Shown here: piece by piece, positions 1-7,342 of the stretch
Layout of the letters: each line of letters starts with the position of its first letter
Position numbering within the stretch: the stretch's first letter is position 1
From: Bacillota bacterium
GTDB taxonomy: Bacteria; Bacillota; Clostridia; Christensenellales; SZUA-584
Length of the DNA stretch: 64,000 nucleotides
Assembly: GCA_023436115.1 (NCBI GenBank)
Contig: JAEZKQ010000026.1
Span: 124,001-188,000, forward strand
Reading direction: 5' to 3'
The notes under the pieces: generated by a model
What the model saw: the letters and a program-made list of their open reading frames with translations, nothing else
Told to the model about the DNA's origin: nothing
Databases searched by the model: none
Position numbers and translations under genes: made by a program

Positions 1-411
1 CACCTGTCTTGGAATACGAAAGTTGATACTGCTGACCGACTTATAGGTGCGCAGTTGCCCCCCCGTCATCTGGGCGCTGCCCGCCAGACCGGCGCGTATG
101 CCACTGGATAGCGTCAGAAAACCTTGTCGTATCTCATCCTCGTAGGCATAAGGCGATTTACCCGTCAATGCGTTGAAGGTTTGTTCGATATCGTCCTCCG
201 ACACAAAAAGGCCATCCGTGTGGGAAAGGCCGCCGCCCGCGCCCACGCAATAGCCGTTCTCACAGGTGTATACCATGAGAGGCCGCGTGTTGCGCAAACG
301 TATTTCTTCTATATTCGGCGCGACATCTTCACTGATCGCCGCTAATGCCCTGTATATGGCATCCGGCAGATACTTCTTTAGTGCGGTGCGCCAGTCAATC
401 TTTCGTTCCAT
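1..411 (-). CDS. spoIIIAA: Stage III sporulation protein AA, N-terminal part (runs off the window)
   Basis: This is the first 137 codons of a minus-strand gene whose 3' end lies outside the window. The start is the ATG at 411-409, beginning MERKIDWRTALKKYLPDAIY. The segments IEEIRLRNTRPLMVY, YAYEDEIRQGFLTL and the SSINFRIPRQ stretch match the conserved N-terminal region of SpoIIIAA. SpoIIIAA is the AAA+-type ATPase of the SpoIIIA-SpoIIQ channel joining mother cell and forespore. The Walker motifs would lie beyond the edge, so they cannot be checked. The rest of the spoIIIA operon would be expected further to the left. The call rests on recognised motifs and is strong direct evidence that the organism sporulates. 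Confidence 0.85.
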   Translation of the reverse strand, partial: MERKIDWRTALKKYLPDAIYRALAAISEDVAPNIEEIRLRNTRPLMVYTCENGYCVGAGGGLSHTDGLFVSEDDIEQTFNALTGKSPYAYEDEIRQGFLTLSSGIRAGLAGSAQMTGGQLRTYKSVSSINFRIPRQV

Positions 412-606
412 GGTTAAAGTATATGAGGTTGTGTTTATCTTCTATGACGTTATTATTTTTATTTTTTATTTTGTTTTATTACAACGAGGTGTATGGACAT
501 CTCCCATATAATGCTATATTATTTAAATGCTATAATTACTTTTCCTATTTATAGTGTTTGAAAAAAATCATTTATGTGTATTAACAATAAGATTTAAGGG
601 GTCCTT

Positions 607-1053
607 ATGAAAAAAGACTTGGGCGATGCGCCCCTCCATCTCGGCGGATTTCTGATCTTACTCCTCATCCGGCTTATTGGTGGAATTGCGTTAAACGGCA
701 AGTCGATATTAGAAATCTTCAGCCTGGAATTGGATACAATCGGACAAATATTTAGAATTATGTCCGCTATATTTCTACTCCTCTCGTTTTATGTGTCAAC
801 TTTGTTCTCCAGAAGACATAAATGGTTTCCAAATGCTTATATCGTAATGGAGGTCTTTTCAATTATCATATATATCTCCGCTTATTGGGATGCTAAGGAA
901 CGCTTTTTGTATTCGCAGCCCATGCGTTCATGGTTACCGATTGACTGGTTTCGTCACATCATTTCTACCGTAGAATCTGAATATGGTTATCGATTAATTA
1001 TTACAAAGAAAACCGAATGGGTAAACGTGATGAATTTATCAGTAAAATTATGA
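607..1053 (+). CDS. Small membrane protein, DUF2569-like, possibly frameshifted at its 3' end
   Basis: The start ATG follows AAGGGG at five bases. The 148-residue product opens with a short polar stretch and LGGFLILLLIRLIGG, which resembles the GGWLIL opening of DUF2569 membrane proteins. Hydrophobic segments follow at about residues 15-32, 50-70 and 80-100. Family members have four membrane helices ending in an IW..Y...S.R...TF-like tail. Here the in-frame tail (after about residue 122) is hydrophilic and unlike that, whereas another frame just downstream reads IWLSINYYKENRMGKRDEF, which fits the expected end better. The function of the family is unknown. Family assignment is tentative. Confidence 0.45.
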   Translation: MKKDLGDAPLHLGGFLILLLIRLIGGIALNGKSILEIFSLELDTIGQIFRIMSAIFLLLSFYVSTLFSRRHKWFPNAYIVMEVFSIIIYISAYWDAKERFLYSQPMRSWLPIDWFRHIISTVESEYGYRLIITKKTEWVNVMNLSVKL

Positions 1054-1121
1054 GCACGTCAGTTGGTCGTTTTTGCACGGCTTAACATTCAGTTATTCAT
1101 ATAATGAGAGGATATTTGATA

Positions 1122-1682
1122 ATGTCAGTACAGATACAATTTGAATCAAGGGATAGTTTTAGACAATGGCTGCAAACAAATTGCCTGACAAGCAAAGGGG
1201 TTTGGCTTGTGTTCGGTAAAACCGGAGGGCCAAAGACCATAAAAGCCAATGAAGCTCTTGAAGAAGCTCTGTGTTTTGGCTGGATTGATGGTCAAATACA
1301 AAGTATAGATGAAAAAACATATATTAAATATTTCTCTATGCGCAGCACAAAAAGCAAATGGTCGCAGAAGAATAAGACTATTGCAAACAACCTTATCAAT
1401 CAAGGTCTTATGACGAAGTATGGTTACGCTAAAATAGAAGACGCAAAAAGAAACGGTATGTGGGACGTACCGTCTCCCACAATAATATCTGATGCCGAAA
1501 TCGAACTACTCATTGACAAACTTAAGGAACATGAACCAGCTTTTACAAACTTTATGGGGATGTCGCCATCGGTGAAAAAAACCTATACGCGGTTATATCT
1601 TGACGCAAAATCGGAGGAGACAAAACGAACACGTCTTGATAAGATTATATTACGCTTAAACCAGAACCTAAAACCTATGTAA
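1122..1682 (+). CDS. YdeI/OmpD-associated family protein
   Basis: The 186-residue product begins MSVQIQFESRDSFRQWL. I chose the ATG at 1122 because GAGAGG sits ten bases upstream; an in-frame ATG at 1104 would overlap that site. ALEEALCFGWIDGQ is the hallmark of the YdeI/OmpD-associated (bacteriocin-protection-like) family. The YFSMRSTKSKWSQKN stretch and the C-terminal helical part (PAFTNFMGMSPSVKKTY) also fit. Members are soluble cytoplasmic proteins of unclear biochemistry, sometimes linked to envelope stress or antimicrobial tolerance. It stands alone between the membrane protein and the convergent glycerol kinase gene. Family call is secure; role is not. Confidence 0.8.
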   Translation: MSVQIQFESRDSFRQWLQTNCLTSKGVWLVFGKTGGPKTIKANEALEEALCFGWIDGQIQSIDEKTYIKYFSMRSTKSKWSQKNKTIANNLINQGLMTKYGYAKIEDAKRNGMWDVPSPTIISDAEIELLIDKLKEHEPAFTNFMGMSPSVKKTYTRLYLDAKSEETKRTRLDKIILRLNQNLKPM

Positions 1683-1734
1683 ATAGCATAAGCATATTGC
1701 GCAATAGGTATAACTTATTTTGCTTTGGAACGCC

Positions 1735-1769
1735 AAAAGGCGGCTGCCTCACAGTGCCGCAACCGCCTT
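1735..1769 (-). terminator. Rho-independent terminator of glpK
   Basis: The arms AAGGCGG (1737-1743) and CCGCCTT (1763-1769) pair. On the minus strand the stem is followed by a short T run. It lies about 90 bases past the glpK stop. Confidence 0.6.
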
Positions 1770-1856
1770 CGATGGCTGTCAACCGGAAGTCTTTAAAACC
1801 TGATATCTGACTTGAATAATCATTATAGTACCCAAACACAACAGGCTTTCGCGTAC

Positions 1857-3356
1857 TTATTCCTTCGCCCAATCAAATGAACGCTCCACCGCACGCTTCC
1901 AACCCGCATACAGCGTTTCTCTTTGATCCTCGCTCATGTTCGGCTCAAATACACGCGCCACCTTCCACTGCTTCGCGATCTCCTGCTCGCTTTTCCAAAA
2001 GCCCACGCCAAGACCCGCTAAATACGATGCACCCAGCGCTGTCATCTCGGTGATGACCGGCTTTTGCAGCGGAATGCCCAGTATATCCGCCTGGAACTGC
2101 ATCAGAAATTCGCTGGCTGTCGCGCCGCCGTCCACACGCAGCGTCACCGTTTTTTGTCCCGAATCCTTCTCCATGCATTCTAAAAGATCACGTGTCTGGT
2201 AGGCGATGGATTCCAGGGCACTGCGCGCGATATGCTCCGCCGAGGTACCGCGCGTCATCCCCACAATCGCCCCCCGCGCATACATATCCCAGTAGGGCGC
2301 GCCGAGGCCGGTAAAAGCGGGTACAAGATAGATGCCGCCCGCGTCTGGCACCTGCACCGCAAGGTCGTTGACCTCTGCGGACGTTTTAATGATCTTGAGC
2401 CCATCGCGCAGCCATTGTATGGTCGCGCCGCCCATGTAAACGAGCCCTTCAAAGGCATAACGCTTGCATTCGGGCAGCACCCACGCAAGGTCCGTCATGA
2501 GCCCCGTGTGGCTCGGCTTGAACGTATCGCCGATGTTCATCATCACCGCGAGCGCCGTGCCGTATGTGTTTTTCGCCATGCCCGGCTCAAAACACGCCTG
2601 ACCGAACGTAGCCGCCTGTTGGTCTCCCGCGTCACCCGAAATGGGAATCTCCTGCCCGAAGAACGCTGACTTTGCTGTCATAGCGAGTATACCACTGGAC
2701 GGCTTAAGCTCCGGCAGTATATGAACCGGAATCTGAAGCGCATCCAGTATCTTTTCATCCCATTGAAGTATATGAATATCCAGCAGCATGGTACGCGAAG
2801 CGTTCGAATAATCCTCCACATGCGCCGCACCACCCGAAAGCTTGTAAATCAGCCACGAGTCGATATTGCCAAAAAGCACTTTTCCGGCCTGTACCTTTTC
2901 CTTCACGTCCGGTATGTTGTCGATAATCCATTTGATCTTAGAGCCCGAAAAATAAGCATCAATGGGCAGGCCTGTTTTCTCCCGCACATAGCCGTCAAGG
3001 CCCATTTCTTTTAGCTGCTCGCAAACGGCCGCGGACTGGCGCGACTGCCAGACAACAGCGCGGTACAGCGGCTCGCCTGTGTCTTTATCCCAGAGTATTG
3101 TGGTTTCACGCTGGCAGGATATGCCGATGGCGGCGATCTCGTCTGCACCGGCACCGCCCTTTTGCAGTGCTGCAGCCGCGCATATCATGGCGGTGTCCCA
3201 ATACTCGTTTGCGTCGTGCTCTACCCAGCCGGGATGCGCATAGATCTGCGTGATCTCGCGGTATGCGGATGAATGGATTTGCCCGTCTCTGTCAAACAAA
3301 AATACGCGCGTGCCCGTCGTTCCCTGATCGATACCCATGATAAAACGCTTTTCCAT
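1857..3356 (-). CDS. glpK: Glycerol kinase
   Basis: Phosphorylates glycerol to sn-glycerol 3-phosphate with ATP in the cytoplasm. The 499-residue product is full length for the FGGY family. The N-terminal phosphate-binding motif is GIDQGTTGTR, followed by TQIYAHPGWVEHDANEYW as in GlpK. SGDAGDQQAA lies near residue 240 and RVDGGATASEFLMQFQADI near 405. The start is the ATG at 3356, preceded by GGAGGGG six bases upstream; an earlier in-frame ATG has no such site. It is monocistronic: no glpF, glpD or glpR is adjacent, so glycerol uptake and oxidation genes must lie elsewhere. Confidence 0.93.
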   Translation of the reverse strand: MEKRFIMGIDQGTTGTRVFLFDRDGQIHSSAYREITQIYAHPGWVEHDANEYWDTAMICAAAALQKGGAGADEIAAIGISCQRETTILWDKDTGEPLYRAVVWQSRQSAAVCEQLKEMGLDGYVREKTGLPIDAYFSGSKIKWIIDNIPDVKEKVQAGKVLFGNIDSWLIYKLSGGAAHVEDYSNASRTMLLDIHILQWDEKILDALQIPVHILPELKPSSGILAMTAKSAFFGQEIPISGDAGDQQAATFGQACFEPGMAKNTYGTALAVMMNIGDTFKPSHTGLMTDLAWVLPECKRYAFEGLVYMGGATIQWLRDGLKIIKTSAEVNDLAVQVPDAGGIYLVPAFTGLGAPYWDMYARGAIVGMTRGTSAEHIARSALESIAYQTRDLLECMEKDSGQKTVTLRVDGGATASEFLMQFQADILGIPLQKPVITEMTALGASYLAGLGVGFWKSEQEIAKQWKVARVFEPNMSEDQRETLYAGWKRAVERSFDWAKE

Positions 3357-3559
3357 TTGACCCCTCCGTGGCTGCAATAACGCTATTTTTATATATAACT
3401 TCTATTTAAACATACAAAATCCTGCATACGTACTCCTATTCTGGGAAAAGAACAGAAACTGTCTTCCGATTTTTCTGTGCCTGTCCGTAACAATTCTTTG
3501 CCATCATATATATCGGACAAGTGGAACCCTGTCTCTACATTCTTGCTTCTATATATATG

Positions 3560-3591
3560 AAAAAAGACGCGCGGCTTTACCACACGTCTTT
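3560..3591 (-). terminator. Terminator of the leuACD operon
   Basis: Arms AAAGACG (3563-3569) and CGTCTTT (3585-3591), with a T-rich run on the minus strand just after the stem. It sits 17 bases past the leuD stop. The rest of the stretch up to glpK (3378-3559) is AT-rich and presumably carries the glpK promoter; I see no gene there. Confidence 0.75.
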
Positions 3592-3607
3592 GATGGTTAA
3601 TTTAGAG

Positions 3608-4087
3608 TTATTCCGGCTTGGATATCGCACCTATCAAGCCGCCCGCGTCGATGATGCCGCGCATAAACGGCGGGAACGGCTCTGCCTGAAACGTCGTGCC
3701 GCGCGTTAGGTTGCGGATCACACCTGTGTCTATATCCACTTCCAGCTCGTCGCCGCTCTGTGTTCCGTCCACAGCCTCGGGGCACTCGAGTATTGGGAGA
3801 CCAATATTAATGGCATTGCGGAAGAAAATACGCGCAAATGTCTTAGCAATCACGCAGTACACACCGGACGTTTTGATGGCGATGGGCGCGTGCTCACGGG
3901 ATGAACCGCATCCGAAGTTGGCCTCTGCTACGATGATATCGCCCTTCTGCACGGTCTTCGCAAACTCAGTATCGATATCCTCCATGCAGTGAGCGGCCAG
4001 CTCTTTATCGTCCGATGTATTCAAATACCGTGCGGGTATGATGACATCAGTATCCACGTTGTTTCCGTATTTATATACCTTGCTCAT
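3608..4087 (-). CDS. leuD: 3-isopropylmalate dehydratase small subunit
   Basis: Swivel subunit of the LeuCD isomerase, which converts 2-isopropylmalate to 3-isopropylmalate; the same enzyme normally handles citramalate. The 159-residue product starts MSKVYKYGNNVDTDVIIPAR. It carries the conserved NFGCGSSREHAPIAI loop at about residues 57-71 and FFRNAINIGLPILE near 92. Length fits the short LeuD type of Clostridia. It is the last gene of leuA-leuC-leuD, 14 bases after leuC, with a terminator immediately downstream. It should be controlled with leuA by the leucine T-box. Confidence 0.93.
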   Translation of the reverse strand: MSKVYKYGNNVDTDVIIPARYLNTSDDKELAAHCMEDIDTEFAKTVQKGDIIVAEANFGCGSSREHAPIAIKTSGVYCVIAKTFARIFFRNAINIGLPILECPEAVDGTQSGDELEVDIDTGVIRNLTRGTTFQAEPFPPFMRGIIDAGGLIGAISKPE

Positions 4088-4101
4088 TCGTCTTTCCTTC
4101 C

Positions 4102-5361
4102 TTATATATTTTCTGGGTTCTCGATGCGGCCTGTGAGCGCCGAAGCCGCCGCCACAGCCGGGCTGGCGAGATATACCTCGGATTCCACATGACCCATGCG
4201 CCCCACAAAGTTGCGGTTAGTGGTGGAAATCGAGCGTTCACCCTTTGCCAATATACCCATATGTCCGCCGAGGCACGGCCCGCAGGTGGGTGTCGAGAAC
4301 GCTGCACCCGCCTCAACGATATCCGTCACAAGACCTTCCTTCACCGCCTGAAGATAGATCGCCTGTGTACCTGGGAACACAATCACGCGCACACCTTTTT
4401 TAACCTTGCGTCCGCGGAGTATATCCGCTGTGATGCGCAGGTCGTTGATGCGGCCGTTCGTACAGGAACCGATGATAACCTGATCGATCGTCACATCCCC
4501 CACCTCGTCGATCGTTTTGGTGTTCTCCGGCAGATGCGGGAACGCCACCGTCGGGCGCAACTTAGAAAGGTCGATATCAATCACACGTGTGTACTGCGCA
4601 TCATCGTCCGCTTCAAATATCTCATACGGACGCTGTCCGTGTTCTTTTGCGTAAGCGATCGTCTGTTCATCCACCGGGAAAATACCGTTCTTTGCGCCCG
4701 CTTCAATCGCCATATTCGCGATGGTGAAGCGGTCGTCCATCGTCAGCGCGGAAACGCCCTCACCCGCAAATTCCATAGACTGATAAAGCGCACCATCCAC
4801 ACCGATCATGCCGATGATGTGCAGTATCAGGTCTTTTCCTGATACCCATTTTTGCATTTTGCCTGTCAGGTTAAACTTGATGGCCCCCGGCACTTTGAAC
4901 CAGCACTTGCCGCGCGCCATCACGGCGGCTAAATCCGTGCTGCCCACACCCGTAGAAAATGCGCCCAGCGCACCGTACGTGCAAGTGTGAGAATCCGCGC
5001 CGATCACCGCGTCGCCCGGCACAACAAGACCCTTCTCGGGAATCAGGCAATGTTCAATGCCCATCTCACCCACTTCAAAATAGTTGGTCAGATTTTGTTC
5101 CATTGCGAACTCGCGAATCATCTTGCATTGCTCCGCCGCTTTGATATCCTTGTTCGGCGTAAAATGATCCGGTACAATGGCGATCTTGTCTTTGTCGAAA
5201 ACAGACGAACGTCCCGACTTTTTGAACTCGCGAATGGCTACGGGTGTCGTGATGTCGTTGCCCAACGCCAGATCGATACGCGCTTCGATAAACTGTCCGG
5301 CGTGAACCTCCTTAAGACCTGACTTACTCGCCAGTATTTTTTGTGTCATTGTCATTCCCAA
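4102..5361 (-). CDS. leuC: 3-isopropylmalate dehydratase large subunit
   Basis: The [4Fe-4S] subunit of isopropylmalate isomerase, 419 residues. Cluster ligands are seen in GSCTNGR (near residue 300) and in PTCGPCLGGH (near 360). ADSHTCTYGALGAFSTG is also conserved. The best start is a TTG at 5361, giving MGMTMTQKILA. The MGMTxTxKILA opening is usual in this family and GGAGGG lies nine bases upstream; the first ATG (5355) is about 15 bases from that site. The ribosome binding site overlaps the end of leuA, only five bases away, so translation is probably coupled. Confidence 0.93.
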   Translation of the reverse strand: MGMTMTQKILASKSGLKEVHAGQFIEARIDLALGNDITTPVAIREFKKSGRSSVFDKDKIAIVPDHFTPNKDIKAAEQCKMIREFAMEQNLTNYFEVGEMGIEHCLIPEKGLVVPGDAVIGADSHTCTYGALGAFSTGVGSTDLAAVMARGKCWFKVPGAIKFNLTGKMQKWVSGKDLILHIIGMIGVDGALYQSMEFAGEGVSALTMDDRFTIANMAIEAGAKNGIFPVDEQTIAYAKEHGQRPYEIFEADDDAQYTRVIDIDLSKLRPTVAFPHLPENTKTIDEVGDVTIDQVIIGSCTNGRINDLRITADILRGRKVKKGVRVIVFPGTQAIYLQAVKEGLVTDIVEAGAAFSTPTCGPCLGGHMGILAKGERSISTTNRNFVGRMGHVESEVYLASPAVAAASALTGRIENPENI

Positions 5362-5366
5362 TGTGA

Positions 5367-6884
5367 TCAGCCCTCCAACTTCATTTGATAGTAGTATCTG
5401 TTTATGGCATCGATATATGCCTTGACGCTGGCCTCCATAATATCCGTGCTGAGTCCGCGTCCTTTCACCTTCTTGTCGTTCTTAGACAGCTTGACGACCA
5501 CTTCGCCCTGAGCATCCTTGCCACCGCCAACCGAACGGACGATATAGTCTTCCAGCACGAAGCTGTCTCCGATACAACGCTCGATTGCGTTAAACGCAGC
5601 ATCGACGGGACCGTCACCAGTCGCCGCTTCTTCGATCGTTTCCCCATCATGTGTGACTTTCATGACCGCCGTTGATGTCATACGATTGCCGCTGTTGATG
5701 ACAAACGTGTCAAACTCATAGTCTGCCGGAATTTCAAACTGCTCTAATTCCACAAGCGCACGAATATCAAGATCGGATACATCTTTCTTTCTGTCCGCCA
5801 GTTTCTTAAATTTGTCAAAGTATTCGTTGAGTTTTTCATCATCTACAACGTAACCCAAGTCTTTGAGCCGCTCCCCAAACGCATGCTTACCAGAATGTTT
5901 GCCCAGAATAATGGCGTTTTCGGGTAATCCGATAGACTCGGGTGTCATAATCTCATACGTCTTCTTATTGGCCAATACGCCGTGCTGATGGATACCCGCC
6001 TCATGCGCAAATGCATTGGCACCTACCACAGCCTTGTTGGGCTGTACAGGCACACCCGTGATTCCGGATATCAGACGGGAAGCGTTATATATCTGCCTCG
6101 TATTGATATTCGTTGTGTAACCAAACAAATCCTGTCTGGTCGCGATAGACATAACAATCTCTTCGAGCGCCGCATTGCCTGCCCGCTCTCCGATACCGTT
6201 GATCGTGCATTCCACCTGTGTCGCGCCGGCTCGCACTGCCGCCAACGAGTTTGCCACGGCCAATCCCAAATCGTTATGGCAATGCACAGAAAGGTCAACC
6301 TTTTCGATTCCTCTCACGTTTTCTTTAATGCTTTTAATCAATGCGCCAAATTCCTCAGGCATTGAGTAGCCCACTGTGTCTGGTACGTTAATGCATGTCG
6401 CGCCAGCGGCGATCACGCCTTCGAAAACACGGTACAAGAACTCAGGTTCACTTCGCGACGCGTCTTCTGCTGAAAACTCAACATCCGCGCAGAGCGACTT
6501 TGCATATTTGACCATATCAACTGCCTGTTGATAGACCTCGTCCGGCGTCATTTTGAGTTTATACTCCATGTGGATCGGTGATGTCGCCAAAAACGTATGG
6601 ATACGCGGGCTCACAGCCCCCTTCACCGCCTCATATGCGCGGTCGATATCCTTTTTGAGCGCGCGAGACAAGCTCGCGACGCGGGCATTCTTCACCGTTT
6701 CGGCAATGGTTTTGACAGACTGGAAATCGCCGGGTGAAGCAATGGCGAAGCCCGCTTCAATGACATCCACACCCAGCTTTTCAAGCTGACGTGCAACCTC
6801 TATTTTTTCTTGCAGATTCATGCTGCATCCCGGTGACTGTTCGCCGTCTCTTAATGTGGTGTCAAAAATCTTAATTGTTGCCAT
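5367..6884 (-). CDS. leuA: 2-isopropylmalate synthase
   Basis: Condenses acetyl-CoA with 2-oxoisovalerate, the committed step of leucine synthesis. The 505-residue protein begins MATIKIFDTTLRDGEQSPGC, the metal-binding HMGL-like opening. SVHCHNDLGLAVANS lies near residue 200 and GANAFAHEAGIHQHG near 290. The C-terminal 120 residues (FEIPADYEFDTF to the end) form the LeuA dimer/allosteric domain that binds leucine in homologues. It heads the leuACD operon. The ATG is preceded by a GGAGG-like site, and the long leader upstream is a T-box, so control is by uncharged tRNA-Leu plus probable feedback inhibition. Confidence 0.94.
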   Translation of the reverse strand: MATIKIFDTTLRDGEQSPGCSMNLQEKIEVARQLEKLGVDVIEAGFAIASPGDFQSVKTIAETVKNARVASLSRALKKDIDRAYEAVKGAVSPRIHTFLATSPIHMEYKLKMTPDEVYQQAVDMVKYAKSLCADVEFSAEDASRSEPEFLYRVFEGVIAAGATCINVPDTVGYSMPEEFGALIKSIKENVRGIEKVDLSVHCHNDLGLAVANSLAAVRAGATQVECTINGIGERAGNAALEEIVMSIATRQDLFGYTTNINTRQIYNASRLISGITGVPVQPNKAVVGANAFAHEAGIHQHGVLANKKTYEIMTPESIGLPENAIILGKHSGKHAFGERLKDLGYVVDDEKLNEYFDKFKKLADRKKDVSDLDIRALVELEQFEIPADYEFDTFVINSGNRMTSTAVMKVTHDGETIEEAATGDGPVDAAFNAIERCIGDSFVLEDYIVRSVGGGKDAQGEVVVKLSKNDKKVKGRGLSTDIMEASVKAYIDAINRYYYQMKLEG

Positions 6885-6975
6885 TTTTGCTTCCTCCTTT
6901 TTTTAAACTTTTTTGATTTCCATGTTGCTTTGACTTGCGGCAACTCCCCCATCCCAGGCCTAAAGGACAGGGAAT

Positions 6976-7239
6976 AAAAAAAGCCCTTCGTCATTACAGA
7001 GACGAAAGACTTCGCGTTACCACTCTGCTTGCGGCAAATAAGGCCGCCAGCTCATCAGGGTACAACATGATACCCGTCCTCGTGTAACGTTGAGTCACGA
7101 CGTCTGCACCTACAAAAAGCTTCGGTACAGCGGCTTCTCCGGAGCGAGCTTCGTCAAACACTGCCTGCCGTCTTTCACCAACGCGACGGCTCTCTGCAAA
7201 GCAGGATTTCACTACTGTTCTCCATCACAGCCTTTATTG
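6976..7239 (-). promoter_or_regulatory. T-box leader of leuACD, inferred leucine specifier
   Basis: Minus-strand leader between the promoter and leuA. The T-box consensus AGAGTGGTAACGCGAAG lies at 7026-7010. The terminator pairs GTCTTTCGTC (7010-7001) with GACGAAGGGC (6992-6983) and ends in seven T. Upstream, GGAG near the 5' end pairs with CTCC (7144-7141) at the base of Stem I; an AGAGAGCCG apical loop region is present. The codon one base before CTCC is CTC (7148-7146), Leu. The second T-box in this window has its specifier in the same position, which supports the reading. Uncharged tRNA-Leu would allow read-through into leuA. Confidence 0.88.
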
Positions 7240-7245
7240 TTAATT

Positions 7246-7275
7246 ATTATATGTTCAGCACAAGAACTTTGTCAA
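7246..7275 (-). promoter_or_regulatory. Sigma-A-type promoter of leuACD
   Basis: TTGACA (7275-7270) and TATAAT (7251-7246) with an 18-base spacer, both perfect consensus hexamers, directly upstream of the T-box leader. Confidence 0.85.
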
Positions 7276-7295
7276 TAATTAAATTTCAATTAAAG

Positions 7296-7326
7296 AAAAA
7301 TGGCTATGAAAAAATGCTGTATAGCC
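7296..7326 (-). terminator. Terminator of hppA
   Basis: Arms GGCTAT and ATAGCC (7321-7326 and 7302-7307) followed by ATTTTTC on the minus strand, 17 bases after the hppA stop. Confidence 0.7.
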
Positions 7327-7342
7327 TTATTTCTTTACCGTC

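Noticed and set aside
4189..4842. A 217-codon plus-strand frame opposite leuC
   Set aside because: Antisense shadow of a conserved gene, Arg/His-rich and without start signals.
7092..7094. CTC in GTGACTCAACG as the leucine specifier of the leuA T-box
   Set aside because: It lies downstream of the CTCC that closes Stem I. The CTC at 7146-7148 has the same placement as the ATC of the second T-box, so that one was preferred.
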